NCBI RefSeq assembly: GCF_014641655.1 | Contig: NZ_BMID01000001.1 | Span: forward strand, 1,540,427 to 1,604,426 | Direction: 5' to 3' | DNA from: Pseudoblastomonas marina | GTDB taxonomy: Bacteria; Pseudomonadota; Alphaproteobacteria; Sphingomonadales; Sphingomonadaceae | Length of the DNA stretch: 64,000 nucleotides | In this document: positions 27,879 to 38,220 of the stretch, one piece after another | Layout: each line of letters begins with the position of its first letter | How positions within the stretch are numbered: the first letter of the stretch is position 1 | Program-made: the position numbers and the translations under genes | Notes under the pieces: generated by a model | The model's input: only the letters and a program-made list of their open reading frames with translations | Databases searched by the model: none | Told to the model about the DNA's origin: nothing

Positions 27879-29129
27879 TCAGGCGGTGGCGATCCCGCGG
27901 ACGCCCGAGCGCCGATCGCCCGGCTGGTCGTCCTCCTGGCGCGCGGCAAATTCGGCCACATCGACCGTGGCGTCGACGGGATTGTCCCAGCCCTCGCCGA
28001 CCACGCGATTGCGGCCGTTCTCCTTGGCCGCGTAAAGCGCCGCATCGGCGCGAGCGAACAATTTGCCGTAGCCTTCATGCGAATCCCACGCGGCCACGCC
28101 GAAACTCGCGGTCAAGCGGACGTCGCCCGAAATTCCCTCGATCGGGAGCCGTTCGAAGCGGCTGCGGATGCGTTCGGCGAGCCCCGTGGTCGGATCGGAT
28201 TCGCAATCCCAGACAAGGACGCAGAATTCCTCTCCGCCGATGCGACCGGCAAGGTCGGTGGTGCGGATCGTCGAGCCGAGCAGGTCTCCGAAGGCGGCGA
28301 TCGCATTGTCCCCGACCTGGTGGCCCCAGATGTCGTTGACCTGCTTGAAGTGGTCGATGTCGGCGACGATCGCCCCGACCTGTACGTTCTGTTCCTTGGC
28401 GCGGCTGAGCATGGCGATCGCCGCCTCCTCGAACGGTCCGCGCATCTTGAGCCCGGTCAACGAATCTCGCTGCGATTCCTCGCGCATGGCGTTCATCTGG
28501 TCGGTCAGCGCGGCGGCGAGCAGCGCCATCGCCATCAGCAGCGACGCGAGTGCCAGCCACACGACCATCAGCGCGTAGAACGGCGTTTCGCGATATTGCT
28601 CGGCGGTCATCGAGCCTTCGACGATGATCGCCAGCATCGGCCGGACGAAGAACTGGAACGCGCCCATGGCGAGCAGGAACAGGATCACCTTGTCGAGGAA
28701 ATCCTTTTCCACCTTGCGCGCCGCGGTCTGCGTGCCGAGCGCGAGGATCAGGCCGTAACTGGCATTGGCCGCGTAGAGCCTGGCGTTGTAATCGCTCCCG
28801 TAGGTCGCGCCGACGATCAGCGCGAGGCCGAGCACGGAAATCAGGAGATAGGTCTTGAGGTCTGCCGATTGGCGGTTGCGCGCGCAGATGGCCCAGACGA
28901 TCGTGATCGCACTGACCGAGTAGAACACGTGCATGGTGACGATCGCCGCCACCCCGTTCGGATTATCGGTAAAATGGAAGACGAAGAAACCGACCGCGCG
29001 CGAAGCATAGGTCGCCGCGAGGATGACGATCCAGGTCGCGCTGGTCTCGCGCCGCCAAAGCACGAAGAACGCGACAGCGAACACTGCGCACAGCATTGGA
29101 TTCGCCATGGCCAGGATTTTTTCGCTCAT
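27879..29129 (-). CDS. Membrane-bound diguanylate cyclase (GGDEF)
   Basis: 416 residues. An N-terminal region with about seven membrane helices (residues about 1-230) is joined to a GGDEF domain from DSLTGLKMRGPFEEA to the end. The active-site motif is GGEEF in RIGGEEFCVLV, and the inhibitory RxxD site (RTTD) lies five residues before it, so it should make cyclic di-GMP and be feedback-inhibited. No EAL domain is present. It would couple a membrane-sensed signal to motility or biofilm choice. Confidence 0.9.
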   Translation of the reverse strand: MSEKILAMANPMLCAVFAVAFFVLWRRETSATWIVILAATYASRAVGFFVFHFTDNPNGVAAIVTMHVFYSVSAITIVWAICARNRQSADLKTYLLISVLGLALIVGATYGSDYNARLYAANASYGLILALGTQTAARKVEKDFLDKVILFLLAMGAFQFFVRPMLAIIVEGSMTAEQYRETPFYALMVVWLALASLLMAMALLAAALTDQMNAMREESQRDSLTGLKMRGPFEEAAIAMLSRAKEQNVQVGAIVADIDHFKQVNDIWGHQVGDNAIAAFGDLLGSTIRTTDLAGRIGGEEFCVLVWDCESDPTTGLAERIRSRFERLPIEGISGDVRLTASFGVAAWDSHEGYGKLFARADAALYAAKENGRNRVVGEGWDNPVDATVDVAEFAARQEDDQPGDRRSGVRGIATA

Positions 29130-29225
29130 CGACTACCCCACTCCTCCAGCGATGCCGTATAGTTAAGCGGGGTTAAAATCCCCTTTAGTAAACTCCACTG
29201 GGTCGGGGAAAACCGACCGATCGTG

Positions 29226-30629
29226 TCAGGGTTTGATCGGCCCTTGCTCGTTGGCGAGGATTCCGACCACCTGGGTCCACACCGCGACGTTCTGGCGCAG
29301 CTGTGCGCGGTCGATCCGGTCGAGCGTATCGTTGGGCGTGTGGTGGATGTCGAAATAGCGTGTCCCGTCCTGCTGCAGGTCGATGATCGCGGTTTCCTGG
29401 TCGCGCGCGATGTTGATGTCGGCCCCGCCGCTGGCGACTGCGGTGCTGTCCGAAACGCCGAAGCGGGCGACCGCGCGCGCGAGCCTGGCATGAAGGTCGG
29501 GATTGGCCTCGCGGAAATTGCTCTGGAATTGCCAGATGCGATCGGCGCCGAAATCGCTCTCGAGCCCGACCGCGATCGGCTCGTCGATATGCGCGTCGGA
29601 ATAGGCGCGGCTGCCCCACAGCCCGGTTTCCTCGGCGCCCGCCATCAGCACGCGGATCGTGCGCAGCGGCTGCCCGGTGGCGGCGACGTGCTTGGCCGCG
29701 GCGGCGACGATGCCGCAGCCCGCCCCGTCGTCGAACGCGCCGGTGCCGTTCCACCAGCTGTCGATGTGGCAGGCGACGAGCACCGGCGGCAGCGAGGGAT
29801 TGCGACCGACGATCTCGCCGACGACATTGCCGCTCTGCGTCTGGCCGAGGCGGCGCGGGGTCAGCGTGAGCTTCATCGTGATCGGCTTGCCATCAGCGCG
29901 TTCGAACATGCGTTCGAGGTTGATTGCATCGGGCACCGACAGCGCGCCCGCCGGGGTCGGCGCGACCCCTTCGGGGAAGGAGGTCCCGCCGACATGCGGC
30001 AGGCGGTTGCGATCGGTGCCGACCGACTTGATCACGGTCGCGACTGCGCCCTTGCTCGCGGCGATCCCCGCGCCGACCCAGCGCGCCGGCCCGGCGAAGC
30101 CGTATTGCGACCCATCCTGCGTCGGGGTCATCGCATGGCTGACGAAGGCGATCTTGCCCTTCAGGCTGCCGTCGGGCGCCTCGCGCAGTTCGGCGACGGT
30201 CGGGAAATAGACCACCTCGGCGGTGATCCCGTCGGGCCCGGTCGAAGCCGAATTGCCGAGCGGCTGGACCACCAGCGGCTGCGCGAAGGGGGCGAGGATC
30301 TCGGCCTCGTGCGTGTCGCCCGGCACCCAGGTGTCCATCATGAAGGGTTCGTCGGCGACCTTGGTGAAGCCCTGCGCGCGCAGCCAGGCCATCGCCCATT
30401 CGCGGCCGCGTTTCTCGGCCTCGGTCCCGGCCTGGCGCGGTCCGACCTCGGTGGTGATCCCTTCGACGAAGTCCCACGCCAACTGGTCGCCTTCGAGCGC
30501 GGCATCGGCGCGCTGCTCGAGCGTGCAGCTGTCCTCGCACGGTCCAGGCCCCGACTGGGCGGCGGCGGGTGTGGAGAGCGCGAAATGCGGGAGCGAAAGC
30601 GCGGCGAGCGCGAAGAGCGTCTTGTTCAT
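29226..30629 (-). CDS. M28-family zinc peptidase with PA-like domain, exported
   Basis: 467 residues with a signal peptide (MNKTLFALAALSLPHFALSTPAAAQ). An inserted protease-associated-like region (about 125-260) precedes the M28 catalytic core. Zinc ligands appear as ACHIDSW, GTGAFDDGAG, AEETGLWGS and a late HHTPNDT. This is the aminopeptidase/carboxypeptidase type secreted to the periplasm. Two cysteines in GPCEDSCTLEQRA near the N-terminus may form a disulfide. Confidence 0.88.
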   Translation of the reverse strand: MNKTLFALAALSLPHFALSTPAAAQSGPGPCEDSCTLEQRADAALEGDQLAWDFVEGITTEVGPRQAGTEAEKRGREWAMAWLRAQGFTKVADEPFMMDTWVPGDTHEAEILAPFAQPLVVQPLGNSASTGPDGITAEVVYFPTVAELREAPDGSLKGKIAFVSHAMTPTQDGSQYGFAGPARWVGAGIAASKGAVATVIKSVGTDRNRLPHVGGTSFPEGVAPTPAGALSVPDAINLERMFERADGKPITMKLTLTPRRLGQTQSGNVVGEIVGRNPSLPPVLVACHIDSWWNGTGAFDDGAGCGIVAAAAKHVAATGQPLRTIRVLMAGAEETGLWGSRAYSDAHIDEPIAVGLESDFGADRIWQFQSNFREANPDLHARLARAVARFGVSDSTAVASGGADINIARDQETAIIDLQQDGTRYFDIHHTPNDTLDRIDRAQLRQNVAVWTQVVGILANEQGPIKP

Positions 30630-30672
30630 GGCGCGAGGGGCTACCGCGCTCCCCGCGCTTTGTGAAGTCCGG

Positions 30673-31776
30673 TTAGACGAACTCCACCGGCGTGCCTGTT
30701 TTCAGCGCCTTGGCGAAGGCCGCCGCATCCCAGTTGGTCAGCCGCACGCAGCCGTGGCTCGCTTCCTTGGCGACCATCTGCGGGTTGGGCGAGCCGTGAA
30801 TGCCGTAGCCATCCTTGCCGAGATCGATCCACGTCCCGCCGACCGGGTTGTTCGGCCCCGGCGGGAGGATGAAGGTCTCGTCCGGGCCCCAGTCCTGGTC
30901 GTCGGGATCGAAGGTGTAATTGGGCTCGGGCGCGATCGCGGCGACCTTCATCCGGCCGCTCGGGCTGGGAAAGTCGGAACTGCCGATCGTCGCCGGGAAG
31001 CTCACCAGCACCTTGCCCGCCTGGTCGAGCCCGACCACGGTGGCTTCGCCCTTGCGGACCTCGACCTTGGCGATATCGGCATCGATCCGGTCGTCGCCAT
31101 GGCTGACGATCACCAGCTTGGTGCCCGCCTTGGCAAAATCGGCATCGGGGTTGAGCGCGGCGAGGAAATCCTCGTCCATGTGGAACCGCTCGGCGAGCAT
31201 TTCGCGCGCGCTTTCGTAGCCCAGCGCGTCCTTCTTCGCCATGTCGGGGAATTCCTCGGGCACGTCCGAAAACTCGGTCGCGGCGTCCTTCTCGGTGACC
31301 GTGTAGGTGCGGAAGACGTCGCCACCGTGATTGTCGAGCAGCGCGGAAATCAGCTCGCCGTCGATTCCCTCGCCCGCAGGGAGCCCGTTGGCCTCGCGGT
31401 AGTAGCGGATCGCGCGATTGGTGTTGGCGCCCTCTCGCCCATCGATCACGCCGGGCGAATGGTTGCTCTTGTCGAGCAGCACCTGCACCGCGATCATCCG
31501 CTTGGTCCGCTCGCCCAGCATCGCCTGGGTCACGCCGTCGGGCAGCGTCAGCGAGAGCGTGCCGCCCTGCTCGCTCGCTTCCTCGCGGCTCGCCTCGGCA
31601 TCGCTGTCGTAGCCCTCACGGCTTGCCCAGTTGGCGCCGATCTCGTCATCGGCGGAGGTATCGACCGCGGCGGTGCCGGTCTCCGTCGCGGCGTCGGTTT
31701 CGGCATCGTCCGAGCCCGAGCAGGCGGTGAGGGTCAGCGCCGAGACGGCGAGCGAGGCAAAAAGCAAATGTTTCAT
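30673..31776 (-). CDS. L,D-transpeptidase (YkuD) lipoprotein
   Basis: 367 residues from ATG 31776 with lipoprotein signal MKHLLFASLAVSALTLTACSG. A peptidoglycan-binding-like segment (about 75-135) comes before the C-terminal YkuD domain. That domain has GTWIDLGKDGYGIHGSPNP followed by ASHGCVRLTNWDAAAF; the His and Cys of HGSPNP/SHGCVRL are the catalytic pair. The enzyme forms 3-3 crosslinks or anchors lipoproteins to peptidoglycan in the periplasm. It is divergent from ettA. Confidence 0.93.
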   Translation of the reverse strand: MKHLLFASLAVSALTLTACSGSDDAETDAATETGTAAVDTSADDEIGANWASREGYDSDAEASREEASEQGGTLSLTLPDGVTQAMLGERTKRMIAVQVLLDKSNHSPGVIDGREGANTNRAIRYYREANGLPAGEGIDGELISALLDNHGGDVFRTYTVTEKDAATEFSDVPEEFPDMAKKDALGYESAREMLAERFHMDEDFLAALNPDADFAKAGTKLVIVSHGDDRIDADIAKVEVRKGEATVVGLDQAGKVLVSFPATIGSSDFPSPSGRMKVAAIAPEPNYTFDPDDQDWGPDETFILPPGPNNPVGGTWIDLGKDGYGIHGSPNPQMVAKEASHGCVRLTNWDAAAFAKALKTGTPVEFV

Positions 31777-31903
31777 GGTCTTTCGAACGCAAGCCGCGTG
31801 CGACATGTTCCCCGTTGTCACGCCCGCTTGCCCGCGCGCGCCGCAACGCCTATCTCGCGCCCGAACTTTTCTTCCACATCGCCCGATTCAAAGGACACGC
31901 TCG

Positions 31904-33577
<1,674 letters not shown>

Positions 33578-33592
33578 GACGAGGTGTCGGGT

Positions 33593-33615
33593 CGTAAGCG
33601 GAATGTCCGCTTACG
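33593..33615. repeat. 10-bp perfect inverted repeat after ettA
   Basis: CGTAAGCGGA, a 3-base loop ATG, then TCCGCTTACG. The arms are perfect. No T-run follows, so it is either a Rho-independent-like RNA hairpin without a tail or a dispersed intergenic repeat. Confidence 0.7.
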
Positions 33616-33656
33616 CCCCGGTTGCTGACATTAAGGGCCTGTGCGAAACATGGGCC

Positions 33657-34046
33657 ATGCGCTTCCTGCTGATACTGTGTGCGGCTTCGCTCACTGGTTG
33701 CTCTTCCGGATTTATTCCAAGTCGACCAACAGAGCAGACTATTGACCGACTGGAGCAACGGCTGAGCAAGGTATCATGCATTGGCTCTCTAGATAGCTGG
33801 GAGCGTCATTATACCTTTATGTCCGAGCCTTTCTTGGGCTGGGACTACGATTGGTATGATTATGGAAAGATCGATGTGGATCTGCGGGAAGCAGGTTTCG
33901 AAGAGTTCAAAGGCGGGCGACATATCCATGCTCGCGTGCCGGAACATCAACGGATGTTGGACGACAGGCCCTACAAGGTAGCGTTTGGCGAATACGACGT
34001 CTCAGAAGATCGACTATCCCTCACCCACTGCGGCGCAAACATCTGA
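33657..34046 (+). CDS. Small putative lipoprotein, unknown function
   Basis: 129 residues from ATG 33657: MRFLLILCAASLTGCSS with lipobox LTGC. The mature part has aromatic-rich FLGWDYDWYDYGK and a final Cys (LTHCGANI). It is not recognised. Composition is less GC-rich than its neighbours, so it may be acquired. An ATG at 33603 lies inside the palindrome and is not credible. Confidence 0.6.
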   Translation: MRFLLILCAASLTGCSSGFIPSRPTEQTIDRLEQRLSKVSCIGSLDSWERHYTFMSEPFLGWDYDWYDYGKIDVDLREAGFEEFKGGRHIHARVPEHQRMLDDRPYKVAFGEYDVSEDRLSLTHCGANI

Positions 34047-34074
34047 CTAACTGTCCGCTTCCCACCCCATTGTC

Positions 34075-34150
34075 GTCATTCCCGCGCAGGCGGGAATCCA
34101 GTCTGGCTTGGTGCCTGTTCGCCCTGGATCCCCGCCTTCGCGGGGATGAC
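34075..34150. repeat. Pair of 27-bp inverted hairpin repeats
   Basis: Two units, 34075-34101 and 34124-34150, inverted to one another with 24 of 27 matches. Each unit is itself a hairpin (GTCATTCCCGCG and GGCGGGAAT). The arrangement is like REP/RAYT-type intergenic elements. It lies between the lipoprotein gene and the GIY-YIG gene. Confidence 0.8.
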
Positions 34151-34214
34151 GATGAGGCTTGGGGAAGACCAAAAGGGGGATGACGGGTCGCGGGCAGTGC
34201 CTTAGGCCTCGGTC

Positions 34215-34556
34215 ATGCCGTTCGAACGCACGCCTTGCGTCTATATCCTCGCTTCGAAGCGCAACGGTACGCTGTATATCGGCGTGACGTCCGATCTCCC
34301 GGGTCGCATCCATCGGCATCGCGACGGGACCTTCGAGGGATTTTCGAAGCGCTACGACGTGAAAATGCTCGTCTGGTTCGAAGTCCATGCGGAGTTGGAA
34401 GCGGCGATCCGGCGCGAGAAGCAGTTGAAGAAATGGGAGCGCGGCTGGAAGATCAGGCTGATCGAGGACGCCAATCCCGGGTGGCGCGACCTGGCGGAAA
34501 ATTTCGGGTTCGAGGCTATGGACCGACCGGGTGAGTCCGGAACCGCGGCATGTTAG
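34215..34556 (+). CDS. GIY-YIG domain protein (YhbQ/UPF0213-type)
   Basis: 113 residues. The GIY-YIG motif is CVYILASKRNGTLYIGVTSD, followed by the conserved Arg in LPGRIHRHR and the Glu/Lys block AIRREKQLKKWERGWKI. The whole protein is one nuclease-like domain of about 80-90 residues, the small bacterial subgroup with no confirmed substrate. It lies directly beside the inverted repeats and may be associated with repeat spread, though this is a guess. The start is at an ATG with no strong ribosome site. Confidence 0.85.
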   Translation: MPFERTPCVYILASKRNGTLYIGVTSDLPGRIHRHRDGTFEGFSKRYDVKMLVWFEVHAELEAAIRREKQLKKWERGWKIRLIEDANPGWRDLAENFGFEAMDRPGESGTAAC

Positions 34557-34566
34557 AGACCTCCGC

Positions 34567-34833
34567 ATGACCGCCCGTCACCTCAACATCCATGGCCGCG
34601 TGCAGGGCGTGTTCTACCGCGACTGGACGGTCGAGACCGCGCGTTCGCTGGGCCTTGCCGGCTGGGTCCGCAACCTGCCCGACGGGACGGTCGAGGCGCA
34701 GGTCGAGGGCGAGCGGCAGGCGGTCGAGCGGATGGTCGCGGCGATGGAAGGCGGCCCTCCCCGCGCGCGGGTCGAACGGATCGATGCCCGTGCCATCGAC
34801 GGCGAAGGGCTGGACAGTTTCGAGCGGCGGTGA
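34567..34833 (+). CDS. acyP: Acylphosphatase
   Basis: 88 residues, typical size. The signature is HGRVQGVFYRDWTVETARSLGLAGWVRNLPDGTVEAQVEG, with catalytic Arg (FYRD) and Asn (WVRN). It hydrolyses carboxyl-phosphate bonds in the cytoplasm. It is 10 bases downstream of the GIY-YIG gene. Confidence 0.93.
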   Translation: MTARHLNIHGRVQGVFYRDWTVETARSLGLAGWVRNLPDGTVEAQVEGERQAVERMVAAMEGGPPRARVERIDARAIDGEGLDSFERR

Positions 34834-34907
34834 TCGATCGGGGGTGTCATCTCCCGTTCATTCCGTGGTCCTAGCGTGCCGGGCGTACAACGTTGAGGGG
34901 GACCATC

Positions 34908-35669
34908 ATGCACCGATCGATCGCCGCGGGCCTTGCCGGGCTCGGCCTCGCGCTCGCCGCTCCGGCAGCGGCGCAGGAGGACGCGACACCTGAAGTAGCC
35001 ACGACGATCGGCGAGCGGATCTCGGCCGCGTTCGCGGCGGAGCTCGAAACGCTCGGGGCGATGGACTGCGCCGACGACGACATCGCCTGTCTCTCCGCCG
35101 AACTGCTCGAGCGCTACCGGGTCGACCAGTGGGCGCGCGGGGAAGTGATGGGAGGCGCTTTCTGCGCGGACTATTCCGGCGAGCTCGCGCAGAGCTGTTT
35201 CGGGCAGGCGATGGGAGCGACCGCGTTCAAGGTCGACATGCCCAACACCGCGCGTCTCAAGCAGGTCATCGCGCTGCACGGCTGGCCCAAGCCGCCGCTC
35301 TTCAGCGAAGAGGCGCAGAACGCCGCCTGGTACCTCGCCCAGCACGCCATGGCGCTCGACGGCGACGGCAACCTCGCCTGGGATGTCGCATTGGCCGAGA
35401 GCGTCCTCCCGCAGGTCAAGGAGGCCGCCGAGGCCGGGCAACTGACGCCGTGGCACTATGCCGCGATGTTCGATCGCATCGCCCGCGCCCGCGGCAAGCC
35501 CCAGCGCTATGCGACCCAGATCGGCTGCGCGGAGGGCAAGGCGGATTTCGGCGAGGTCGAGGATATCGACCGGGTCACCGAGTTTCGCGCCGAGATCGGG
35601 ATGAAGGCATTCGACCCCGATGCCTACGACGCCTATTGCGTCAGGGCGTCCGGCTCCGAGCAGGGCTGA
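34908..35669 (+). CDS. DUF6624-like exported protein
   Basis: 253 residues from ATG 34908, with signal peptide MHRSIAAGLAGLGLALAAPAAAQ. The middle has RLKQVIALHGWPKPPLFSEE and NAAWYLAQHAMALDGDGNLAW, the pattern of DUF6624, a secreted family of unknown role. Near the N-terminus are two cysteines (MDCADDDIAC). The function is unknown. It is the last gene before the small membrane protein on the same strand. Confidence 0.75.
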   Translation: MHRSIAAGLAGLGLALAAPAAAQEDATPEVATTIGERISAAFAAELETLGAMDCADDDIACLSAELLERYRVDQWARGEVMGGAFCADYSGELAQSCFGQAMGATAFKVDMPNTARLKQVIALHGWPKPPLFSEEAQNAAWYLAQHAMALDGDGNLAWDVALAESVLPQVKEAAEAGQLTPWHYAAMFDRIARARGKPQRYATQIGCAEGKADFGEVEDIDRVTEFRAEIGMKAFDPDAYDAYCVRASGSEQG

Positions 35670-35845
35670 CACGCAGCCCCGCGGCGCACGGAAATGCGGC
35701 CGGACGCCTAGACGGACTTGCCCGCAGACAGGCCAATTCACGGTTAATTCGACCCGACGACCCGTGGCCTATCATCGACGAGATGATTTGCTTATTGCGT
35801 GAACAACCCCTAACACGATGCATTCAATCACAGAAAGGGCGGACT

Positions 35846-36055
35846 ATGAAATTTTCCAAAGCCTTGGTCGCGGGTACAGCGGCTGCCACCCTCGTCGCCG
35901 CCCCGGTCGCGGCGCAGCAAGCGGCTCCTGTCGCACCGCAGGAGGAAGAAGCCGCGTTCGGCGGCAATGCCGGTGCGCTCGCAGCTGCCTTCGCGCTGTT
36001 CGTGCTCGTAGTGTTCATCGTCGCCGATAGCGAGGACGATCCGGTCAGCCCGTAA
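35846..36055 (+). CDS. Small exported single-helix protein
   Basis: 69 residues: signal peptide MKFSKALVAGTAAATLVAAPVAAQ, an acidic Pro/Gln stretch and one hydrophobic helix (AGALAAAFALFVLVVFIVADSED). It is too short for the usual gene callers in a longer frame, but it has an AAAGGGCGG site before its ATG and a strong terminator 34 bases after its stop. It might be a small inner-membrane peptide. Not recognised. Confidence 0.65.
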   Translation: MKFSKALVAGTAAATLVAAPVAAQQAAPVAPQEEEAAFGGNAGALAAAFALFVLVVFIVADSEDDPVSP

Positions 36056-36088
36056 CCGTTTCGCAAATTCCGGCACCAGCCGGACAGA

Positions 36089-36126
36089 GGCCAGCGCACC
36101 CAGTGTGTCGCTGGCCTTTTCTTTTC
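36089..36126 (+). terminator. Rho-independent terminator after the small exported protein
   Basis: Perfect 8-bp stem GGCCAGCG / CGCTGGCC with a 12-base loop and a TTTTCTTTT tail, 34 bases after the stop at 36055. Confidence 0.9.
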
Positions 36127-36340
36127 CGGAACTGGGACCGGGCGGTGCGCGCTGTCCTACATCGAGTGCGCGCGGTATGATCGCGCCATGCCCGCCCCAT
36201 CTCCATCGCCGCGCGTCCGCCCGCGTGAAAGGTTACACCGCGGGACGCGAATCCGAGCGCAAGCGGTTGGAATTGCAGACTTCTAAAGTGCCCGAGAGTT
36301 TTTCAAAACCCCGCGATCGGTGGTCCACGCCGCGCCGCGA

Positions 36341-36745
36341 TCAGGCCGCTTCGGCCTCGTCCTGCGCGCGATCGAACGTCTCGCGGTGGGCGTGGATCGT
36401 CGGCAAATTGGCGAAGGTCCAGCCGACCAGCGCCATCACCGGCTCCGCGAGCGAGCGGCCGAGATCGGTCAGCGCGTATTCGACCCGCGGCGGGATCGTG
36501 GGGTGGACGGTGCGCGCGACCATCCCGTCGCGTTCGAGCGCGCGCAGCGTGCGGGTGAGCATCTGCTGCGAGATCCCGCCGACGTGGCGCTTGAGCTCGT
36601 TGAAGCGCAGCGTCTCCTCGGCGAGCGCCTCGACCACGAGCACGGTCCACTTGTCGCCCACCCGGCTCAGCAATTCGCTGACCGCGCGGCAATCGGGATT
36701 GGCGTGCGGATGGTCTGAAGGGGGGTGATCGGAAGGAGCAGTCAT
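36341..36745 (-). CDS. HxlR-family transcriptional regulator
   Basis: 134 residues. The HxlR fold has Cys near the start (NPDCRAVSELLSRVGDKWTVLVVEALAEETLRFNELKRHVGGISQQMLTRTLRALERDGMV), with a winged helix and the 'YALTDLGRSL' wing. Many HxlR proteins sense quinones or aldehydes through a cysteine and repress a neighbouring reductase. It is divergent from azoR with a 96-base shared promoter region, a classic regulator/target arrangement. Confidence 0.93.
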   Translation of the reverse strand: MTAPSDHPPSDHPHANPDCRAVSELLSRVGDKWTVLVVEALAEETLRFNELKRHVGGISQQMLTRTLRALERDGMVARTVHPTIPPRVEYALTDLGRSLAEPVMALVGWTFANLPTIHAHRETFDRAQDEAEAA

Positions 36746-36808
36746 AGAGGTGTGACCTGGTCAGGAAGTTTTGCGTTCTTGCCGGTTCTAGATGGTCGCA
36801 TAGATGGG

Positions 36809-36830
36809 CCTGGTCAACATTTCTGACCGG
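36809..36830. promoter_or_regulatory. Candidate HxlR operator upstream of azoR
   Basis: CCTGGTCA, 7 bases, then TGACCGG form an imperfect inverted repeat at the azoR promoter. A further CCTGGTCA lies at 36756-36763 nearer the regulator gene. Location between the divergent genes suggests the HxlR binding sites. Confidence 0.5.
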
Positions 36831-36841
36831 AGACCCTAACC

Positions 36842-37396
36842 ATGACCATCCTGCACATCGATTCCTCCATCAGCGGCGAAGCATCGGTCAGCCGCGAACT
36901 CAGCGCGGCGATCGTCGAGGCGCTCGGCAACGCGGACGTGACCTATCGCGATCTTGCCGCCGAGCCGCTCGACCACCTCACCCTGCCCGCCTTCGGCGAG
37001 GCGGATTCGCTCGATGCGCTCGCGCAGTTCAAGGCCGCCGACACGGTGGTGATCGGCGCGCCGATGTACAATTTCACCATTCCCACCCAGCTCAAGGCGT
37101 GGATCGACCGCGTGCTCGTCGCCGGGGAGACCTTCCGCTACCGCGAGGACGGCAGCGTCGAGGGGCTGATGGGCGGCAAGCGCGTGATCGTCGCGATCGC
37201 CCGCGGCGGGCTCTATGGCGAGGACAGCGCCCAGCGCAGCGTCGAACATGCCGAGCGCTACCTTACGAGCGTGCTTGGCTTCATCGGGATCGACGACCCG
37301 GTCTTCGTGATCGCCGAGGGCCTCAAGGTCAGCGAGGAGACCAAGGCCGAGGCTGTGGCCGCCGCGCATGCCCGTATCGCCGAGCTCGCGGGCTGA
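36842..37396 (+). CDS. azoR: FMN-dependent NAD(P)H azo/quinone reductase
   Basis: 184 residues, flavodoxin-like. The FMN loop is [18 protein letters not shown], the second phosphate-side loop is [22 protein letters not shown], and the third is [13 protein letters not shown]. This is AzoR-type quinone and azo-dye reduction with NADH, thought to protect from quinone stress. It is divergent from the HxlR regulator, which most likely controls it. Confidence 0.94.
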   Translation: MTILHIDSSISGEASVSRELSAAIVEALGNADVTYRDLAAEPLDHLTLPAFGEADSLDALAQFKAADTVVIGAPMYNFTIPTQLKAWIDRVLVAGETFRYREDGSVEGLMGGKRVIVAIARGGLYGEDSAQRSVEHAERYLTSVLGFIGIDDPVFVIAEGLKVSEETKAEAVAAAHARIAELAG

Positions 37397-37532
37397 AGCG
37401 TGCAGGCCGCGCTACCGCTTCGTTTGACTCGCCCGGGCAGCCTTGCGACAATGGAACCTCGGCGCCTGCAACACGGCGACTTCCCCCGGCGGCCCATTTC
37501 GCGCCGCACACACGAGATTCCAAGAGGACAAT

Positions 37533-37970
37533 ATGGCTACTGCAAAGCAGGGTGACACCGTCACCATCGATTACGTCGTGAAAACCGAAGACGGCACCGT
37601 CGTCGGCAACACCCAGGAAAGCGGCCCGCAGCAGGTCGTGCTCGGCCAGGGGCAGATCATGCCCAAGATCGAGGAAGCGCTGACCGGCATGGAAGTCGGC
37701 GCGGAGAAGACCGTCGAGGTCGACAGCGACAACGCCTTCGGGCCGCGCCGCGATGAAATGGTGATCGACATCCCGCGCGCCAACCTGCCGCCCGAGCCGG
37801 CCCCGCAGCCGGGCATGCAGCTTCAGGCGCAGGGCCAGGACGGCCAGCCGCTGATGCTGCACATCGTCGAAGTGGGCGAGGAATCGGTCAAGGCCGACGG
37901 CAACCACCCGCTGGCGGGCAAGGACATCACCTTCGATGTCACCCTGCGCGAGATCAAGCAGGCGGCCTGA
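37533..37970 (+). CDS. FKBP-type peptidyl-prolyl cis-trans isomerase (SlyD-like)
   Basis: 145 residues from ATG 37533. The FKBP pattern is VTIDYVVKTEDGTVVGNT, FVLGQGQIMPKIEEALTGMEVGAEKTV (VVLGQGQIMPKIEEAL), then an inserted-in-flap segment (FGPRRDEMVIDIPRANLP...) and finally NHPLAGKDITFDVTLREI. The inserted domain makes it SlyD/FkpB-like, but the metal-binding His-rich tail of SlyD is absent. It acts as a cytoplasmic folding helper. Confidence 0.92.
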   Translation: MATAKQGDTVTIDYVVKTEDGTVVGNTQESGPQQVVLGQGQIMPKIEEALTGMEVGAEKTVEVDSDNAFGPRRDEMVIDIPRANLPPEPAPQPGMQLQAQGQDGQPLMLHIVEVGEESVKADGNHPLAGKDITFDVTLREIKQAA

Positions 37971-38220
37971 TCCCCGCTACGCGGCGGATCGGGCGCTGAC
38001 AGCGGCCGGTGGCGGAACGGGTGTTCCGCCCCGGTCGTTGCGCAGCGTGGTACCCCGAAAGGGCTCCGCCACCCCGATACACGCGTTGGTCCCACAAAGT
38101 ATTGTCACGGAAGCACGTGACTGTCCCTCCGGTAGCTGAACGTTATCGGGTCCGGGCATCGCTGGTTGTCGTCCGGAAGGCGACAGCCGCCGCAAACGGG
38201 GGAATTCGAAAGCTGGGACT

